Shown: piece after piece, positions 8,306 through 18,057 of the stretch
How the letters are laid out: each line of letters opens with the position of its first letter
Numbering within the stretch: position 1 is the stretch's first letter
NCBI GenBank assembly: GCA_964467165.1
Contig: CAYXOL010000002.1
Coordinates: forward strand, 94,472-158,471
DNA length: 64,000 nucleotides
From: Clostridium_AD sp964467165
GTDB lineage: Bacteria > Bacillota > Clostridia > Clostridiales > Clostridiaceae
Direction of reading: 5' to 3'
Notes under the pieces: model-generated
What the model saw: the letters and a program-made list of their open reading frames with translations, nothing else
What the model was told of the DNA's origin: nothing
Databases searched by the model: none
Position numbers and translations under genes: made by a program

Positions 8306-11300
8306 CTATTTTAAATTTATTAAAAGTTCTCCGGACTTTACTTGTTGTCCTTCTTTTACATTAATTGACTCAACTATACCAGCTACAGATGTGCTTACCC
8401 TGGTCTCCATCTTCATAGCCTCAACTATCATTAATGGTTGATTTGCAGTTATCGAATCACCCTCTGCCACTAAAATGGCTGAAACCATTCCAGGTATTGG
8501 TGCTCCAATCTCTAGCTGATTTGATGGATCCGCCATTTCTGTGACTTGGAACTCTTGACGTGCCTTGTTGTTTCTATCTTTTATTTTTATTTCTGTTCTA
8601 TTTCCATCTACTTCGAAAGCTACAATTTTGTTACCTTCTAAATCCAATTTACCAATTTTAAGTAGTTTTATCATGTAGGTTTTTCCGTCAGCTATTTCTG
8701 CTTCACAGGTTTCACCCTCAGATAGTCCATGGAAATAAACATCACTTCCAATTCTACTTAAATCTCCAAACTCTTTTGTGTATTTTACATAGCCATCAAA
8801 TACATCAGGATATAAGGAATAACTTAGTACATCTTTTTTATCTGGTGTAATATCAAATTTTTCTATTAAGTGTTTTTCAATTAAACTAAAATCTTCATCA
8901 GGAAGCAATTCACCAGGTCTTGAGGTAATTGGCTGCTCTCCCTTTAAAACTAATTTTTGAAGCTTTTCAGGAAATCCGCCCATTGGTTGACCCATCATCC
9001 CTTTAAAATAGGATACAACGGAATCTGGAAAAGACATATTAATTGCTTTGTCGTATATATTTTCTGGTGTAAGCTCATTTTGGACCATAAATATAGCAAA
9101 ATCCCCTACCATCTTAGAAGATGGAGTTACCTTTACAATATCCCCTACCATATCATTTACTATCTTGTAGGTTTCTTTAATTTCATTAAACTTATGGGAA
9201 AGTCCAAAACTTTCTACCTGTGGTTTAAGATTAGAGTATTGACCTCCTGGAATCTCATATCGATATATTTCAGCGGAACCAGATTTTAGTCCTGATTCAA
9301 ACTTAGAATAAACTGGTCTTACTGCATCCCAATAATCCGAAATTCCTTGGATCCCTTTGAGCTCTATACCAGTATCTCTGTCGGTGTTCTTAAGGGCTGC
9401 AACAACTGAGTTTAGCGCTGGTTGACTAGTAAGTCCTGACATACTATTAAAAGCAGTATCTACAATATCCACACCAGCCTGGGCCGCCATTAAAACTGTA
9501 GCCACTCCATTACCCGTAGTATCGTGGGTATGAAGGTGTATAGGCATTCCTACCTCTTTCTTTAGTGCATCAATTAGCTTAAATGCAGCATGAGGTTTAA
9601 GAAGTGCTGACATATCTTTTATTCCTAAAATATGGGCTCCTGTTTTCTCAATTTCCTTTGCAAGCTTTATATAATAATCTAAATTGTATTTATCTTTTTT
9701 ATCATTCAAAATGTCTCCGGTGTAGCAAATACAAGCTTCTGCTACCTTTCCACTTTTAAGAACTTCTTCTATGGAAATTTCCATTCCTTTTAACCAATTT
9801 AGAGAATCAAAAATTCTAAAAACATCAATACCCGTATCTGCTGACTCTTTAATGAATTCACGGATTATATTATCCGGGTAATTTTTATATCCTACTGCAT
9901 TTGCTCCACGTATAAGCATTTGAAAAAGCACATTAGGAATTTTCGATCGTAGCTGCGAAAGCCTTTCCCATGGAGATTCATTTAAAAAACGGTAAGCTAC
10001 ATCAAAAGTAGCCCCTCCCCACATCTCAAGAGAAAACAAATCTCCACCGTAAACAGAGGTAGCACTTGCTATCTTTAACATATCTTTTGTTCTCACCCTT
10101 GTTGCCATTAATGATTGGTGCGCATCTCTCATAGTTGTATCTGTTAAAAGTAATTTATTTTGCTGCTTAATCCATTTTAAAAGGCCATCTGTTCCCTGCA
10201 TATCTAAAATCTGTTTTGTCCCACTTAGTTTTTCTGGAATTATAATTTTGGGAACTTGTGGCACATCATAAAGCTTTTTAATACCATTGGTTTCATTTAC
10301 AACTTTTTCTCCAATGAATTTAAGCAATCTGATTTCTTCATCCGCCTTAGCAGCAATAGAAATTAACTCCGGGTTTTCTTCAATAAAATCTGTATTACAT
10401 TCGCCCTTTAAAAAAGTAGGGTGATTCAATACATTAATTAGAAAACCTATATTTGTCTTTACTCCTGTAATTTTAGTTTCCTCCACGGCTCTTATAGATT
10501 TTTTTATAGCATCTTTAAAGGTTCTAGACCAGGATATATTTTTTACCAGTAGGCTATCATAATAAGGGCTAATTACAGCTCCTGCAAACCCATTACCACC
10601 ATCAAGTCTTATTCCAAAGCCAGAACCTGTTCTATATTCTTCTATTTTTCCAGTATCTGGTGCAAAATTATTAGAAGGATCCTCTGTTGTTATACGGCAC
10701 TGAATAGAATAACCGTGAACTTTAACATCCTCTTGACAAGTGATTCCGATATTTGGAGAATCTAATGCATAATCTTCTGCTATAAGTATTTGACTTTGAA
10801 CTATATCAATACCAGTTACCATTTCAGTAACAGTATGTTCAACTTGTATTCTAGGGTTCATCTCTATAAAATAGTGGTTTCCATGAGTATCAACTAAGAA
10901 CTCCAAGGTTCCAGCACTTCTATAATTTACTGATGCAGCTATTTTTAATGCATCACTACAGATTTCATTTCTCAGTTCCTGTGGTATTGAAAAAGCAGGC
11001 GTGTACTCTACAACCTTTTGGTGCCTTCTTTGAATAGAGCAATCTCTTTCATGCAAATGAACAATATTGCCAAATTTATCTCCAAGAACCTGCACTTCTA
11101 TATGTTTAGACTTTTCAAGATATTTTTCAATAAATAGATGGTCAATACCAAAAGCCTTCTTGGCTTCACTTTTAGCGCTTCTATAGGCAGAGGATAATTC
11201 CCCTTCATTTCTTACAATTCGCATACCCCGTCCACCGCCACCAGCAACTGCCTTTAGCATAACGGGATAGCCACATTTTGCGGCCAGGCTCTTTGCCTGC

Positions 11301-11734
11301 TCAAATGTTTCAATATTTTTTTCATCACCAGGTATGGTAGGCACTCCTACTGATTTTGCTACAATTTTAGATTTAATCTTGTCTCCAAGCCTATCCATCA
11401 TTTCCGCTGTAGGGCCTATAAATTCAATACCTGCGCTAGCACACTTTTTCGCAAACTCTGGGTTCTCTGATAAGAAACCATATCCTGGATGAATGGCATC
11501 TACTCCTTTTTTAAGTGCAAGACTTATTATCTCTTCAATATTTAAATATGCATCAACAGGACTTTTATTTTCTCCAATTAAATAAGCTTCATCTGCCTTA
11601 GTCTTAAACAGTGAATATTTATCCTCATTAGAATAAATTGCCACGGTACGAATTCCGAGTTCATGACAGGCTCTAAAAATTCTTATGGCAATTTCCCCTC
11701 TATTTGCTACTAGTACTCTCTTAAATTTTTTCAC
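8306..11734 (-). CDS. pyc: Pyruvate carboxylase
   Basis: This 1142-residue single-chain biotin enzyme carboxylates pyruvate to oxaloacetate (anaplerosis) in the cytoplasm with ATP and bicarbonate. In order it has: the biotin carboxylase domain (about 1-450, with the ATP loop GGGGRGMRIV and a VEHTVTEMVTGID segment); the carboxyltransferase TIM barrel (about 530-800, with TTMRDAHQSLMATRVR and HLHTHDTTGNG); and the C-terminal biotinyl domain with EAMKMET, biotin on Lys1108. The length is normal for the family. The start is GTG (11732-11734) behind GGGGG. It appears monocistronic, bounded by palindromic repeats on both sides. Confidence 0.97.
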   Translation of the reverse strand: MKKFKRVLVANRGEIAIRIFRACHELGIRTVAIYSNEDKYSLFKTKADEAYLIGENKSPVDAYLNIEEIISLALKKGVDAIHPGYGFLSENPEFAKKCASAGIEFIGPTAEMMDRLGDKIKSKIVAKSVGVPTIPGDEKNIETFEQAKSLAAKCGYPVMLKAVAGGGGRGMRIVRNEGELSSAYRSAKSEAKKAFGIDHLFIEKYLEKSKHIEVQVLGDKFGNIVHLHERDCSIQRRHQKVVEYTPAFSIPQELRNEICSDALKIAASVNYRSAGTLEFLVDTHGNHYFIEMNPRIQVEHTVTEMVTGIDIVQSQILIAEDYALDSPNIGITCQEDVKVHGYSIQCRITTEDPSNNFAPDTGKIEEYRTGSGFGIRLDGGNGFAGAVISPYYDSLLVKNISWSRTFKDAIKKSIRAVEETKITGVKTNIGFLINVLNHPTFLKGECNTDFIEENPELISIAAKADEEIRLLKFIGEKVVNETNGIKKLYDVPQVPKIIIPEKLSGTKQILDMQGTDGLLKWIKQQNKLLLTDTTMRDAHQSLMATRVRTKDMLKIASATSVYGGDLFSLEMWGGATFDVAYRFLNESPWERLSQLRSKIPNVLFQMLIRGANAVGYKNYPDNIIREFIKESADTGIDVFRIFDSLNWLKGMEISIEEVLKSGKVAEACICYTGDILNDKKDKYNLDYYIKLAKEIEKTGAHILGIKDMSALLKPHAAFKLIDALKKEVGMPIHLHTHDTTGNGVATVLMAAQAGVDIVDTAFNSMSGLTSQPALNSVVAALKNTDRDTGIELKGIQGISDYWDAVRPVYSKFESGLKSGSAEIYRYEIPGGQYSNLKPQVESFGLSHKFNEIKETYKIVNDMVGDIVKVTPSSKMVGDFAIFMVQNELTPENIYDKAINMSFPDSVVSYFKGMMGQPMGGFPEKLQKLVLKGEQPITSRPGELLPDEDFSLIEKHLIEKFDITPDKKDVLSYSLYPDVFDGYVKYTKEFGDLSRIGSDVYFHGLSEGETCEAEIADGKTYMIKLLKIGKLDLEGNKIVAFEVDGNRTEIKIKDRNNKARQEFQVTEMADPSNQLEIGAPIPGMVSAILVAEGDSITANQPLMIVEAMKMETRVSTSVAGIVESINVKEGQQVKSGELLINLK

Positions 11735-11848
11735 TGTTATTACCCCCTACACTAAGCTTTTAGACACTTTTTTATTAGTTGTTTACTATAAACTAGAATA
11801 CAACATTTTTGTTCAAAATGCAATTTATTTTTATCATTCCGTCAAATA

Positions 11849-11874
11849 AGTGCCATCCACGTGGCAAGTGGCAT
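11849..11874. repeat. GTGCCACC repeat, half copy upstream of pyc
   Basis: This is one 25-base half of the palindrome at 15569-15618 with a single substitution (CCATCC for CCACCC). It lies about 115 bases upstream of the pyc start. Confidence 0.7.
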
Positions 11875-12028
11875 GATAAAAACTGGAGTTGATATTATAA
11901 AAACTTGAAATTTTAGGTAAAATATAGTAAAATTAAGCCATGTAATTGTAATAAAAATGTAAAATTATGTTCTTTTTTATGATATATTAGTAGAGACTAC
12001 TCTAAGTTGATACTAGGGCGAAACGCAG

Positions 12029-12151
12029 ATGAATGTGTTAATAGTAGAGGATGATAAGCTACAAAGAAAAAGTTTTAAAAAAATGGTGCAATATAAACTA
12101 GTGATGTATTTAGCATCACATTGTTATATTTATAACAATGTTATCTATTAA
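12029..12151 (+). pseudogene. Truncated response-regulator receiver fragment
   Basis: A 40-codon frame begins MNVLIVEDDKLQRKSFKKMV. This is the first beta-strand, acidic Asp pair and helix of a two-component receiver domain. It then runs into unrelated sequence and stops just before the ribosome site of the ABC ATPase gene. The rest of the receiver, including the phosphorylated Asp, is absent. It is most likely the stump of a deleted regulator gene that once preceded the ABC transporter. Confidence 0.5.
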
Positions 12152-12163
12152 AGGAGATTACCT

Positions 12164-12865
12164 ATGCTTATAGTACAAAATCTTAGCAAAAAATATTCCA
12201 AAGAATTAGTTGTAAACAATATTAGCTTTCAAGTTAATGAAGGTGAAATCGCTATTCTTTTGGGTCCAAATGGTGCTGGGAAAAGCACCACAATAAAATG
12301 CATTACGGGACTATTAAAATATGATGGATATATTGAAATTTGTGGATATAAAAATAAAAGTATTGAGGCTAAAAAATTATTTTCCTATGTTCCAGAGGTT
12401 CCTGCTATGTTTGATTTACTCACGGTTTATGAACATATAGAATATATGGCCGCAGCTTATGGAATAAAAGATTATAAAGATAAAGCAGAGGAACTACTGG
12501 AAAGATTTGATTTAGGTGATAAAAGAGGTAAGCTTGGTAAGGAATTATCCAAGGGCATGATGCAAAAGGTAAGTATTTGTTGCGCCTTAATAACAAATCC
12601 CAAAATAATTTTATTTGATGAACCTTTAATAGGACTAGATCCTAAAGCAATAAAGGAACTAAAGAAGGCCCTTGTAGAACTGAAAGAAAAAGGTGCTTGT
12701 ATTTTAATAAGCACTCATATAATAGATAGTGTTGATGAAATTTGGGACAAGGTATTGATAATGAAAACTGGAAACATTGTTCTATCAGGTACAAAGCAAG
12801 AGCTTATGAGTAGGAATGAGAGCCTAGAAGAACTCTTCTTTGAAGCCACGGAGGATAAAGAATGA
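12164..12865 (+). CDS. ABC transporter ATP-binding protein
   Basis: This 233-residue ATPase has Walker A GPNGAGKST (34-42), the signature LSKGMMQKV (a variant of LSGGQ), Walker B IILFDEP and a switch His in ISTHI. Single-domain ATPases of this form power ABC-2 exporters. The stop overlaps the start of the membrane subunit (12862) by four bases, so the two are translationally coupled. The substrate is unknown. The AAAGGAG ribosome site at about 12151 and the receiver fragment upstream suggest the pair was once under two-component control, as in antimicrobial-peptide exporters. That last point is inference. Confidence 0.9.
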   Translation: MLIVQNLSKKYSKELVVNNISFQVNEGEIAILLGPNGAGKSTTIKCITGLLKYDGYIEICGYKNKSIEAKKLFSYVPEVPAMFDLLTVYEHIEYMAAAYGIKDYKDKAEELLERFDLGDKRGKLGKELSKGMMQKVSICCALITNPKIILFDEPLIGLDPKAIKELKKALVELKEKGACILISTHIIDSVDEIWDKVLIMKTGNIVLSGTKQELMSRNESLEELFFEATEDKE

Positions 12866-14412
12866 AACCATTAATCTATATCCTAAAAAAATCCGTGAAA
12901 AATGGGTTGCTTGAACTAAAACGAAAACCAGCCAAGCTAATTGGCTACCTTGTGGTTTTGGTGCTTTTGTCTCTAACCCTTATTTTCAATGGCGATAAAA
13001 GTGGAAAGCAAAACATTTTAGATCCAGCCTTATACAATACCATTGTAGGTGTGGTTATTTTACTATTTACCGCGCCAGACCTTTATTCCTCCATAAATAA
13101 TGGGGCCACTTTTTTTCGTGGTGCAGACATAACCTTAGTGTTTACATCTCCTGCTAGTCCTCAGAAAGTTTTAGTATATGGCTTTATAAAACAAATATAT
13201 ACTTCTTTTTTAGCAGTATTTTTTATTTTATTTCAAGGGCCCACCCTTTATCGTTTTAGTAATATCAAATCCTATGGGGTTATAGTAGCTGTCTTTGGCT
13301 TGTTCCTTATGCTACTTTTCAATTCAACACTAAAAATATTATTATATTCAATAGCTTCTAAAAGTGTTAAAAATAAGTTTATCTTAAAAACCACTTTTAA
13401 AATCATAGCAGCCGCTTTAATTATAGCCTACTTTATTGAATTATATATAACTAAATCACCAAGTAAGGCTATTATCTCTTTACTAAATAGTTCTGCTATT
13501 TCTTATATTCCCGTTTACAGCTGGGTAAGGTCAATAATAATGTCTTCAATGAATGGTATAAATACAGTGTCTTTTGTTTATATAGCTCTGATTATTGCAT
13601 CTGGTGCACTTTGCAGTTATATAGTTTACTCTTTAAAACTTGACTATTATGAAGATGTATTAGCTTCAACTGAGTTAAAAGAAACAGCTATCTCAGCCAG
13701 CCGTCGGGGTGAAAAAGTATTTATGCAGAGAGGTAAAAAATCTAGAGTAAGAACAGTTCAGTACGCTAGAAAAGGAAAGTTTGGCTCTGCGATATTCTGG
13801 AGGCAAATATTAGAGTATAAAAAAACTGGTTTTGCATTAATAAACGCAGGATCCATTATGTATGGAGTTGTAGCAGTAACTGCTGGATTTTTCAGCCCAC
13901 TAAAGGATTTAAGATTAATCTTAGGCGGCATGATATATCTTCAATTGATTTTTACCTTTGCTAGCAAGTGGCAAAAGGATTTATCAAATCCCTATATTTA
14001 TATGCTTCCAGACCATGCCTTTAAGAAGGTTATCTACGCAACTGCAGTTGATAATTTTAAAAATCTTATTGATGGAACTATCGTGTTTGTAATAACAGGA
14101 ATATTATTTAAAAGTTCTATCCTTCTTATTTTGCTTAATATAATAGCCTTCGCATCAATAGGTTCTCTTTTTATCTATGGTGGAATTCTTACCAGGAGAA
14201 TACTTGGCGGTGGTAAAAACCTAGTATTTACATCTCTTATAAGAATGGGTATCTTAATTCTAATATTAGCACCTGGAATAGTTCTTTTAGCAGCATTATA
14301 TAACTTTGTTGGAATGCTAATAGCATACATTATTTTTATCACCTACAATCTTATATTTAGTAGCTTGATTTTATTCCTGGGCAAAGGAGTATTTGAAAAT
14401 ATTGAGCTATAA
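12862..14412 (+). CDS. ABC exporter membrane subunit
   Basis: This 516-residue integral membrane protein has roughly ten to twelve hydrophobic segments, arranged as an N-terminal group, a hydrophilic stretch rich in Lys/Arg (about residues 270-305) and a C-terminal group. This resembles the putative ABC exporter family paired with small ATPases in Firmicutes. It overlaps the ATPase gene by four bases and is followed by a strong terminator, so the two form a bicistronic unit. No extracytoplasmic binding protein is present, consistent with export. The substrate cannot be deduced. Confidence 0.82.
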   Translation: MKPLIYILKKSVKNGLLELKRKPAKLIGYLVVLVLLSLTLIFNGDKSGKQNILDPALYNTIVGVVILLFTAPDLYSSINNGATFFRGADITLVFTSPASPQKVLVYGFIKQIYTSFLAVFFILFQGPTLYRFSNIKSYGVIVAVFGLFLMLLFNSTLKILLYSIASKSVKNKFILKTTFKIIAAALIIAYFIELYITKSPSKAIISLLNSSAISYIPVYSWVRSIIMSSMNGINTVSFVYIALIIASGALCSYIVYSLKLDYYEDVLASTELKETAISASRRGEKVFMQRGKKSRVRTVQYARKGKFGSAIFWRQILEYKKTGFALINAGSIMYGVVAVTAGFFSPLKDLRLILGGMIYLQLIFTFASKWQKDLSNPYIYMLPDHAFKKVIYATAVDNFKNLIDGTIVFVITGILFKSSILLILLNIIAFASIGSLFIYGGILTRRILGGGKNLVFTSLIRMGILILILAPGIVLLAALYNFVGMLIAYIIFITYNLIFSSLILFLGKGVFENIEL

Positions 14413-14455
14413 AAAAAGTTAGGTCCTTCCATAAATAAAGGACCTAACTTTTTTC
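14411..14455 (+). terminator. Strong bidirectional-looking terminator
   Basis: AAAAAAGTTAGGTCCTT pairs perfectly with AAGGACCTAACTTTTTT around a short loop, directly after the ABC permease stop. The T-run lies on the plus strand and the A-run on the other side would serve the opposite direction. Confidence 0.9.
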
Positions 14456-14501
14456 TTAAAGATATATAGTAGATAGCTGAAAATGTAATATACTTTAAAT
14501 T

Positions 14502-15206
14502 TTATTTTAAGAACATTAGAAACATTCTCCATAAAATAGGGTATAATAAAGCCGCAACAATTCCTGATATAGCCATAGTTATACCGCTCATTGCCCCTTC
14601 TGTTTCCCCAATTTCCATAGTCCTTGCCGTGCCTAGTGCGTGAGAAGACGCTCCCATAGCAATTCCTAGGGCAACACTATCTTTAATTTTTAATGCAGCA
14701 TGTAAAACCGGCCCAAAAATAGAGCCTATGATCCCTGTCATTATTATAGCTACAACAGTAATTGATGAAATTCCACCTAACTGATTTGATAATGCAATCC
14801 CTATTGGTGTTGTTATAGATTTGGGTAGCAAGGATTCAATAAGTACATGGTCAAATTTAAATAATTTTGAAAGGAATACAACACTTACAAAACTTGCAAT
14901 GGAACCACTAAGTATACCTGCAAGTATTGCAATAGCATTTTTTTTAAATAATTCAAATTTCTTATACATCGGCAGAGCCAATGCCACTGTGGCAGGATAT
15001 AAAAAAAAGGAAATTATTTGACCTCCCTTGTTGTAATCTTCATATTTAATATGTAACTTTGTAAGAAAAAATATTATTATAATAATGGCTATCATAAGTG
15101 GATTAAAAATTGAAAGTTTCCCTTTTTTCTTTATGTAAATCCCAATTTCATAAGCCATAAGGGATATTATTACACCAAAAACTGGTGAGGATATTAGTTC
15201 ATTCAT
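14502..15206 (-). CDS. lrgB: LrgB family membrane protein
   Basis: This 234-residue membrane protein has about seven hydrophobic segments and the LrgB-like stretches LPKSITTPIGIALSNQLGG and GASSHALGTARTMEIGE. LrgB/CidB proteins work with LrgA/CidA holin-like partners and have been linked to murein hydrolase control, and to pyruvate or glycolate transport in some bacteria. Its start overlaps the lrgA stop by eight bases (ATGAATGA). Here the function is assigned by family only. Confidence 0.92.
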   Translation of the reverse strand: MNELISSPVFGVIISLMAYEIGIYIKKKGKLSIFNPLMIAIIIIIFFLTKLHIKYEDYNKGGQIISFFLYPATVALALPMYKKFELFKKNAIAILAGILSGSIASFVSVVFLSKLFKFDHVLIESLLPKSITTPIGIALSNQLGGISSITVVAIIMTGIIGSIFGPVLHAALKIKDSVALGIAMGASSHALGTARTMEIGETEGAMSGITMAISGIVAALLYPILWRMFLMFLK

Positions 15207-15552
15207 ATCTACGTCCGCCCCTTAAAAATTTAACTACCAATGCTGTTACAATCCAAACCAAACATGTGGAAACAATAACTATAATAATAAATGGTATCCA
15301 TCTACCTTTTAACACTCCAAAGGCCGTCATTAAACCTACTCCAGCAGGAATAAAGAAAAAAGACATGTTTGACAGGAAAAACTCACAAAGTTCTTCTATC
15401 ATTTCAACTTTAATTATTCCTATTTGCAATCCTAAAAACAGCAAAACAAGTCCAATTACTGATCCTGGAATTGGCAATTTAAATATTATTTGTACTATGG
15501 TCCCCATAAGATATGGAACCAATATAATCATTAATTGTCTTAAATACTTCAC
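15199..15552 (-). CDS. lrgA: LrgA/CidA holin-like membrane protein
   Basis: This protein of about 117 residues has four hydrophobic segments and the LrgA hallmark LPIPGSVIGLVLLFLGL. I choose the GTG start at 15550-15552 because AGAGGTGA lies immediately upstream. A longer reading from 15606 would translate through the palindromic repeat and lacks a ribosome site. It is translationally coupled to lrgB. Possible roles are the same as for lrgB (export of murein hydrolases or small-acid transport). The promoter would lie inside or beyond the repeat. Confidence 0.88.
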   Translation of the reverse strand: MKYLRQLMIILVPYLMGTIVQIIFKLPIPGSVIGLVLLFLGLQIGIIKVEMIEELCEFFLSNMSFFFIPAGVGLMTAFGVLKGRWIPFIIIVIVSTCLVWIVTALVVKFLRGGRRYE

Positions 15553-15568
15553 TATTTCACCTCTCATT

Positions 15569-15618
15569 AGTGCCACCCACGTGGCAAGTGGCATGCCACT
15601 TGCCACGTGGGTGGCACT
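15569..15618. repeat. GTGCCACC palindromic repeat, full 50-base copy
   Basis: This is a perfect palindrome with two 25-base halves and no loop (AGTGCCACCCACGTGGCAAG... and its complement). It fills the gap between the lrgA start and the diguanylate cyclase gene and overlaps the cyclase stop codon by two bases. Each half can also fold alone (TGCCAC with GTGGCA). Related copies are at 8266-8303, 11849-11874 and 25648-25672. Confidence 0.9.
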
Positions 15619-17827
15619 ATCCTAAAACCTGATTTCTTCCCCTATTCTTCGCTTCATATAATGCATCATCTGCTCGCCTTATAAATTCAGTTATCGTAAG
15701 CTCATTACTTGGTATAACACAAGCAACGCCTATTGTTACAGTTACAATATCCTTTACCTTTGAAAATTCATGTACTATAGATAACTTTTCCACATTAAGC
15801 CTAAAATTTTCACCATACATCTTGGCCTGTTCTAGATTTGTGTCTGGAAGTACCATAACAAATTCATCCCCACCATACCTCGCTGCAAAGTAATTCTTCA
15901 CCAATGATTTACTGAGTTCCTCACTAATTTTTATCAAACAACTATCTCCCTGCGCATGACCATAGTTATCATTATATTGTTTAAAGCAATCAATATCGAA
16001 AATTATAATTGATATAACATCATTTTTCTTCTTTGCTTTGTTCCATTCCTCATCAATAGTAGCATCAAATTTCCTTCTATTAGGAATGCCTGTTAGACCA
16101 TCATTTTCTGATAAAAAAATCAATTTATTATTAGTGTCTTCAAGCTGCGTTTGAATTTTTCGCCTTTGTTCTATTTCAACTAGAAGATTCATTGATTTCA
16201 TTGCATTATTTATTGCTATAGCTGCATAGGACGAAAGAGCTTTTATCATTTGTGTTGTAAGCATAGTAAAGGAGTTTTTTTCAAAGGCTTGTACTGTAAT
16301 AACACCAATTAAATTATTATCAATGACCAAGGGACAATATATTGCGGATTTCAGTTCAAAATTTTCTTTATTGTCATTAATATAATTTACATCTTCAATA
16401 TAATCTAAATATTCATTATGCATATCATTAATTACTATAATCCTATTCTCTTTTAAACATCTTACTGCCACACTTGCTTCATTATCAAAATTAACCTTAT
16501 GCGTCTCAGTTTTTACATTGTTTTCAATAAGGTATTTATATTCAATTGTTCCTTTTTCCCTATTGTAAATGCCAACTCCAAAAGAATTAGCCTTCATAAA
16601 AATTTTTACCGTATCCTCAAGCATTTCATAAATTTCGTTAAGATTTAAAGTTGTGGTAATCTTTCCTCCTAGGTCACTTATAATAGATATATTCTTTATA
16701 ATTTCTATAAGATCCTGTGATTTCATTCTAAACTCTTCATTTTTTTCTAGTATGCTCTTCTTTTCCTGTTCTAGACTATGTAGCTTAATCTTTAGTTTCA
16801 GATTTGTAGCTCTATCTTCAAGTCTTATATGCTCTAATTTTTTTTCATTTTCAAAATACAACTTATAATATCTATTTGCATTATTCATATCATTTGCTTT
16901 TTCATACAAGCTAATAGCTCTTTTACAAATTTCCATTACCTTAGCATACATTTTATTCTCAATAGAGATATTAAACACTTCTTCTAATTTATCAATTGCT
17001 TGCTCTGTTTTACCAGTATTTTCAAGGAAATTGCTAAAATCCAAAAGAACATCAATTTTACTAAAGTCATAGCTTATTTCAGAACATATATTGAGGGCTT
17101 CCAAAAAATATTTTTCCCCTTGCTCATAATTTGCTTTTTTCTCATATACTAAAGCAATTATGCCATAGGCCTCTAATATACCAATTTTATAGTCGTTTTC
17201 CCTTAAATATATGAGAGATTCATTTAAATATGTAAGTGCACTATCATAGTTACCCATTTGACATTCAACACTACCAAGATTAGAAAGTACAACACCAAAG
17301 GTGGCTTTATAGTTCAACTTGCTATCAAGCTCTACAGTCAAATTATAATATATAATAGCATCATCATAACATTTAAGTATCCTATATATTTCCCCAATAT
17401 TATTATAAACCTTCGCTGCATAAAATCCCTGGCTAATATCTTTATAATAATTCTTACTACTGTCAATTATGTTTAAAAGTTTTTCGGCAGACTTATAATA
17501 ATCTAAACTCTTTTCGTATTCTCCAATATCAAAGTAAATATCACCTATAGTTAAAAATGTAAGTAATTGCAAATCACATACACCTTGATTTTGAGACAGA
17601 TTTAACGAATCAAATAAATATGGCATGGCATTTTCATACTTACTAAGTATAAAATAAGCCCCCCCTACACGAAATAATGCAACCGCCATTCCTATTTCAT
17701 AGCTTGCCTTTACACATAAGGCATACACTTCAAGACCAAGTTCAATTGTATCCTCTGAATTTGTATATCTATTTTTTTCAAGCTTATCCAACATTTTATA
17801 AATTGTACTATTAATATATTCACCCAT
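15617..17827 (-). CDS. TPR-GAF-GGDEF diguanylate cyclase
   Basis: This 736-residue protein has an N-terminal array of about eight tetratricopeptide repeats (residues 1-330), a coiled-coil linker (about 330-375), a GAF-like sensory domain (about 380-535) and a C-terminal GGDEF domain. The active-site motif is intact (RYGGDEF, Gly652-Phe656), so it should make cyclic di-GMP from GTP. I see no RxxD inhibitory site in the usual position. There is no membrane segment, so it is cytoplasmic. The TPRs suggest control by a protein or peptide partner. The stop codon is covered by the 50-base palindrome, which may limit its mRNA 3' end. Confidence 0.92.
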   Translation of the reverse strand: MGEYINSTIYKMLDKLEKNRYTNSEDTIELGLEVYALCVKASYEIGMAVALFRVGGAYFILSKYENAMPYLFDSLNLSQNQGVCDLQLLTFLTIGDIYFDIGEYEKSLDYYKSAEKLLNIIDSSKNYYKDISQGFYAAKVYNNIGEIYRILKCYDDAIIYYNLTVELDSKLNYKATFGVVLSNLGSVECQMGNYDSALTYLNESLIYLRENDYKIGILEAYGIIALVYEKKANYEQGEKYFLEALNICSEISYDFSKIDVLLDFSNFLENTGKTEQAIDKLEEVFNISIENKMYAKVMEICKRAISLYEKANDMNNANRYYKLYFENEKKLEHIRLEDRATNLKLKIKLHSLEQEKKSILEKNEEFRMKSQDLIEIIKNISIISDLGGKITTTLNLNEIYEMLEDTVKIFMKANSFGVGIYNREKGTIEYKYLIENNVKTETHKVNFDNEASVAVRCLKENRIIVINDMHNEYLDYIEDVNYINDNKENFELKSAIYCPLVIDNNLIGVITVQAFEKNSFTMLTTQMIKALSSYAAIAINNAMKSMNLLVEIEQRRKIQTQLEDTNNKLIFLSENDGLTGIPNRRKFDATIDEEWNKAKKKNDVISIIIFDIDCFKQYNDNYGHAQGDSCLIKISEELSKSLVKNYFAARYGGDEFVMVLPDTNLEQAKMYGENFRLNVEKLSIVHEFSKVKDIVTVTIGVACVIPSNELTITEFIRRADDALYEAKNRGRNQVLG

Positions 17828-17982
17828 TCAGTTTACCCCCATTGAATTAATCCCCATTATAAATACCTTATTAATATAATACCAATATTATAGCATGCCT
17901 ATCTACATAAATCGCCTAATATTTATTTTCATTTTAATATTTTAACAATTATAGCCTTTATTCTTAATATCAACCAACAGTA

Positions 17983-18053
17983 AAGTGCCAGGTACATAAT
18001 TACAATTTTAGCGCTTTGAAACACTAAAATTAAATAATATACCCGGCACCTGT
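17983..18053. repeat. Long imperfect inverted repeat after the molybdenum hydroxylase genes
   Basis: GTGCCAGGTA...TAATTA...AATTTTAG pairs with CTAAAATT...TAATATACCCGGCAC, giving a stem of about 28 interrupted base pairs around a 12-base loop. It lies 5 bases downstream of the 18058 stop and resembles a REP-like mobile palindrome, which may also terminate transcription. Confidence 0.6.
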
Positions 18054-18057
18054 GATT

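Noticed and set aside
15199..15606. lrgA start at 15606 inside the palindrome
   Set aside because: The extra codons are translated repeat sequence without a ribosome site. GTG 15552 has AGAGGTGA.
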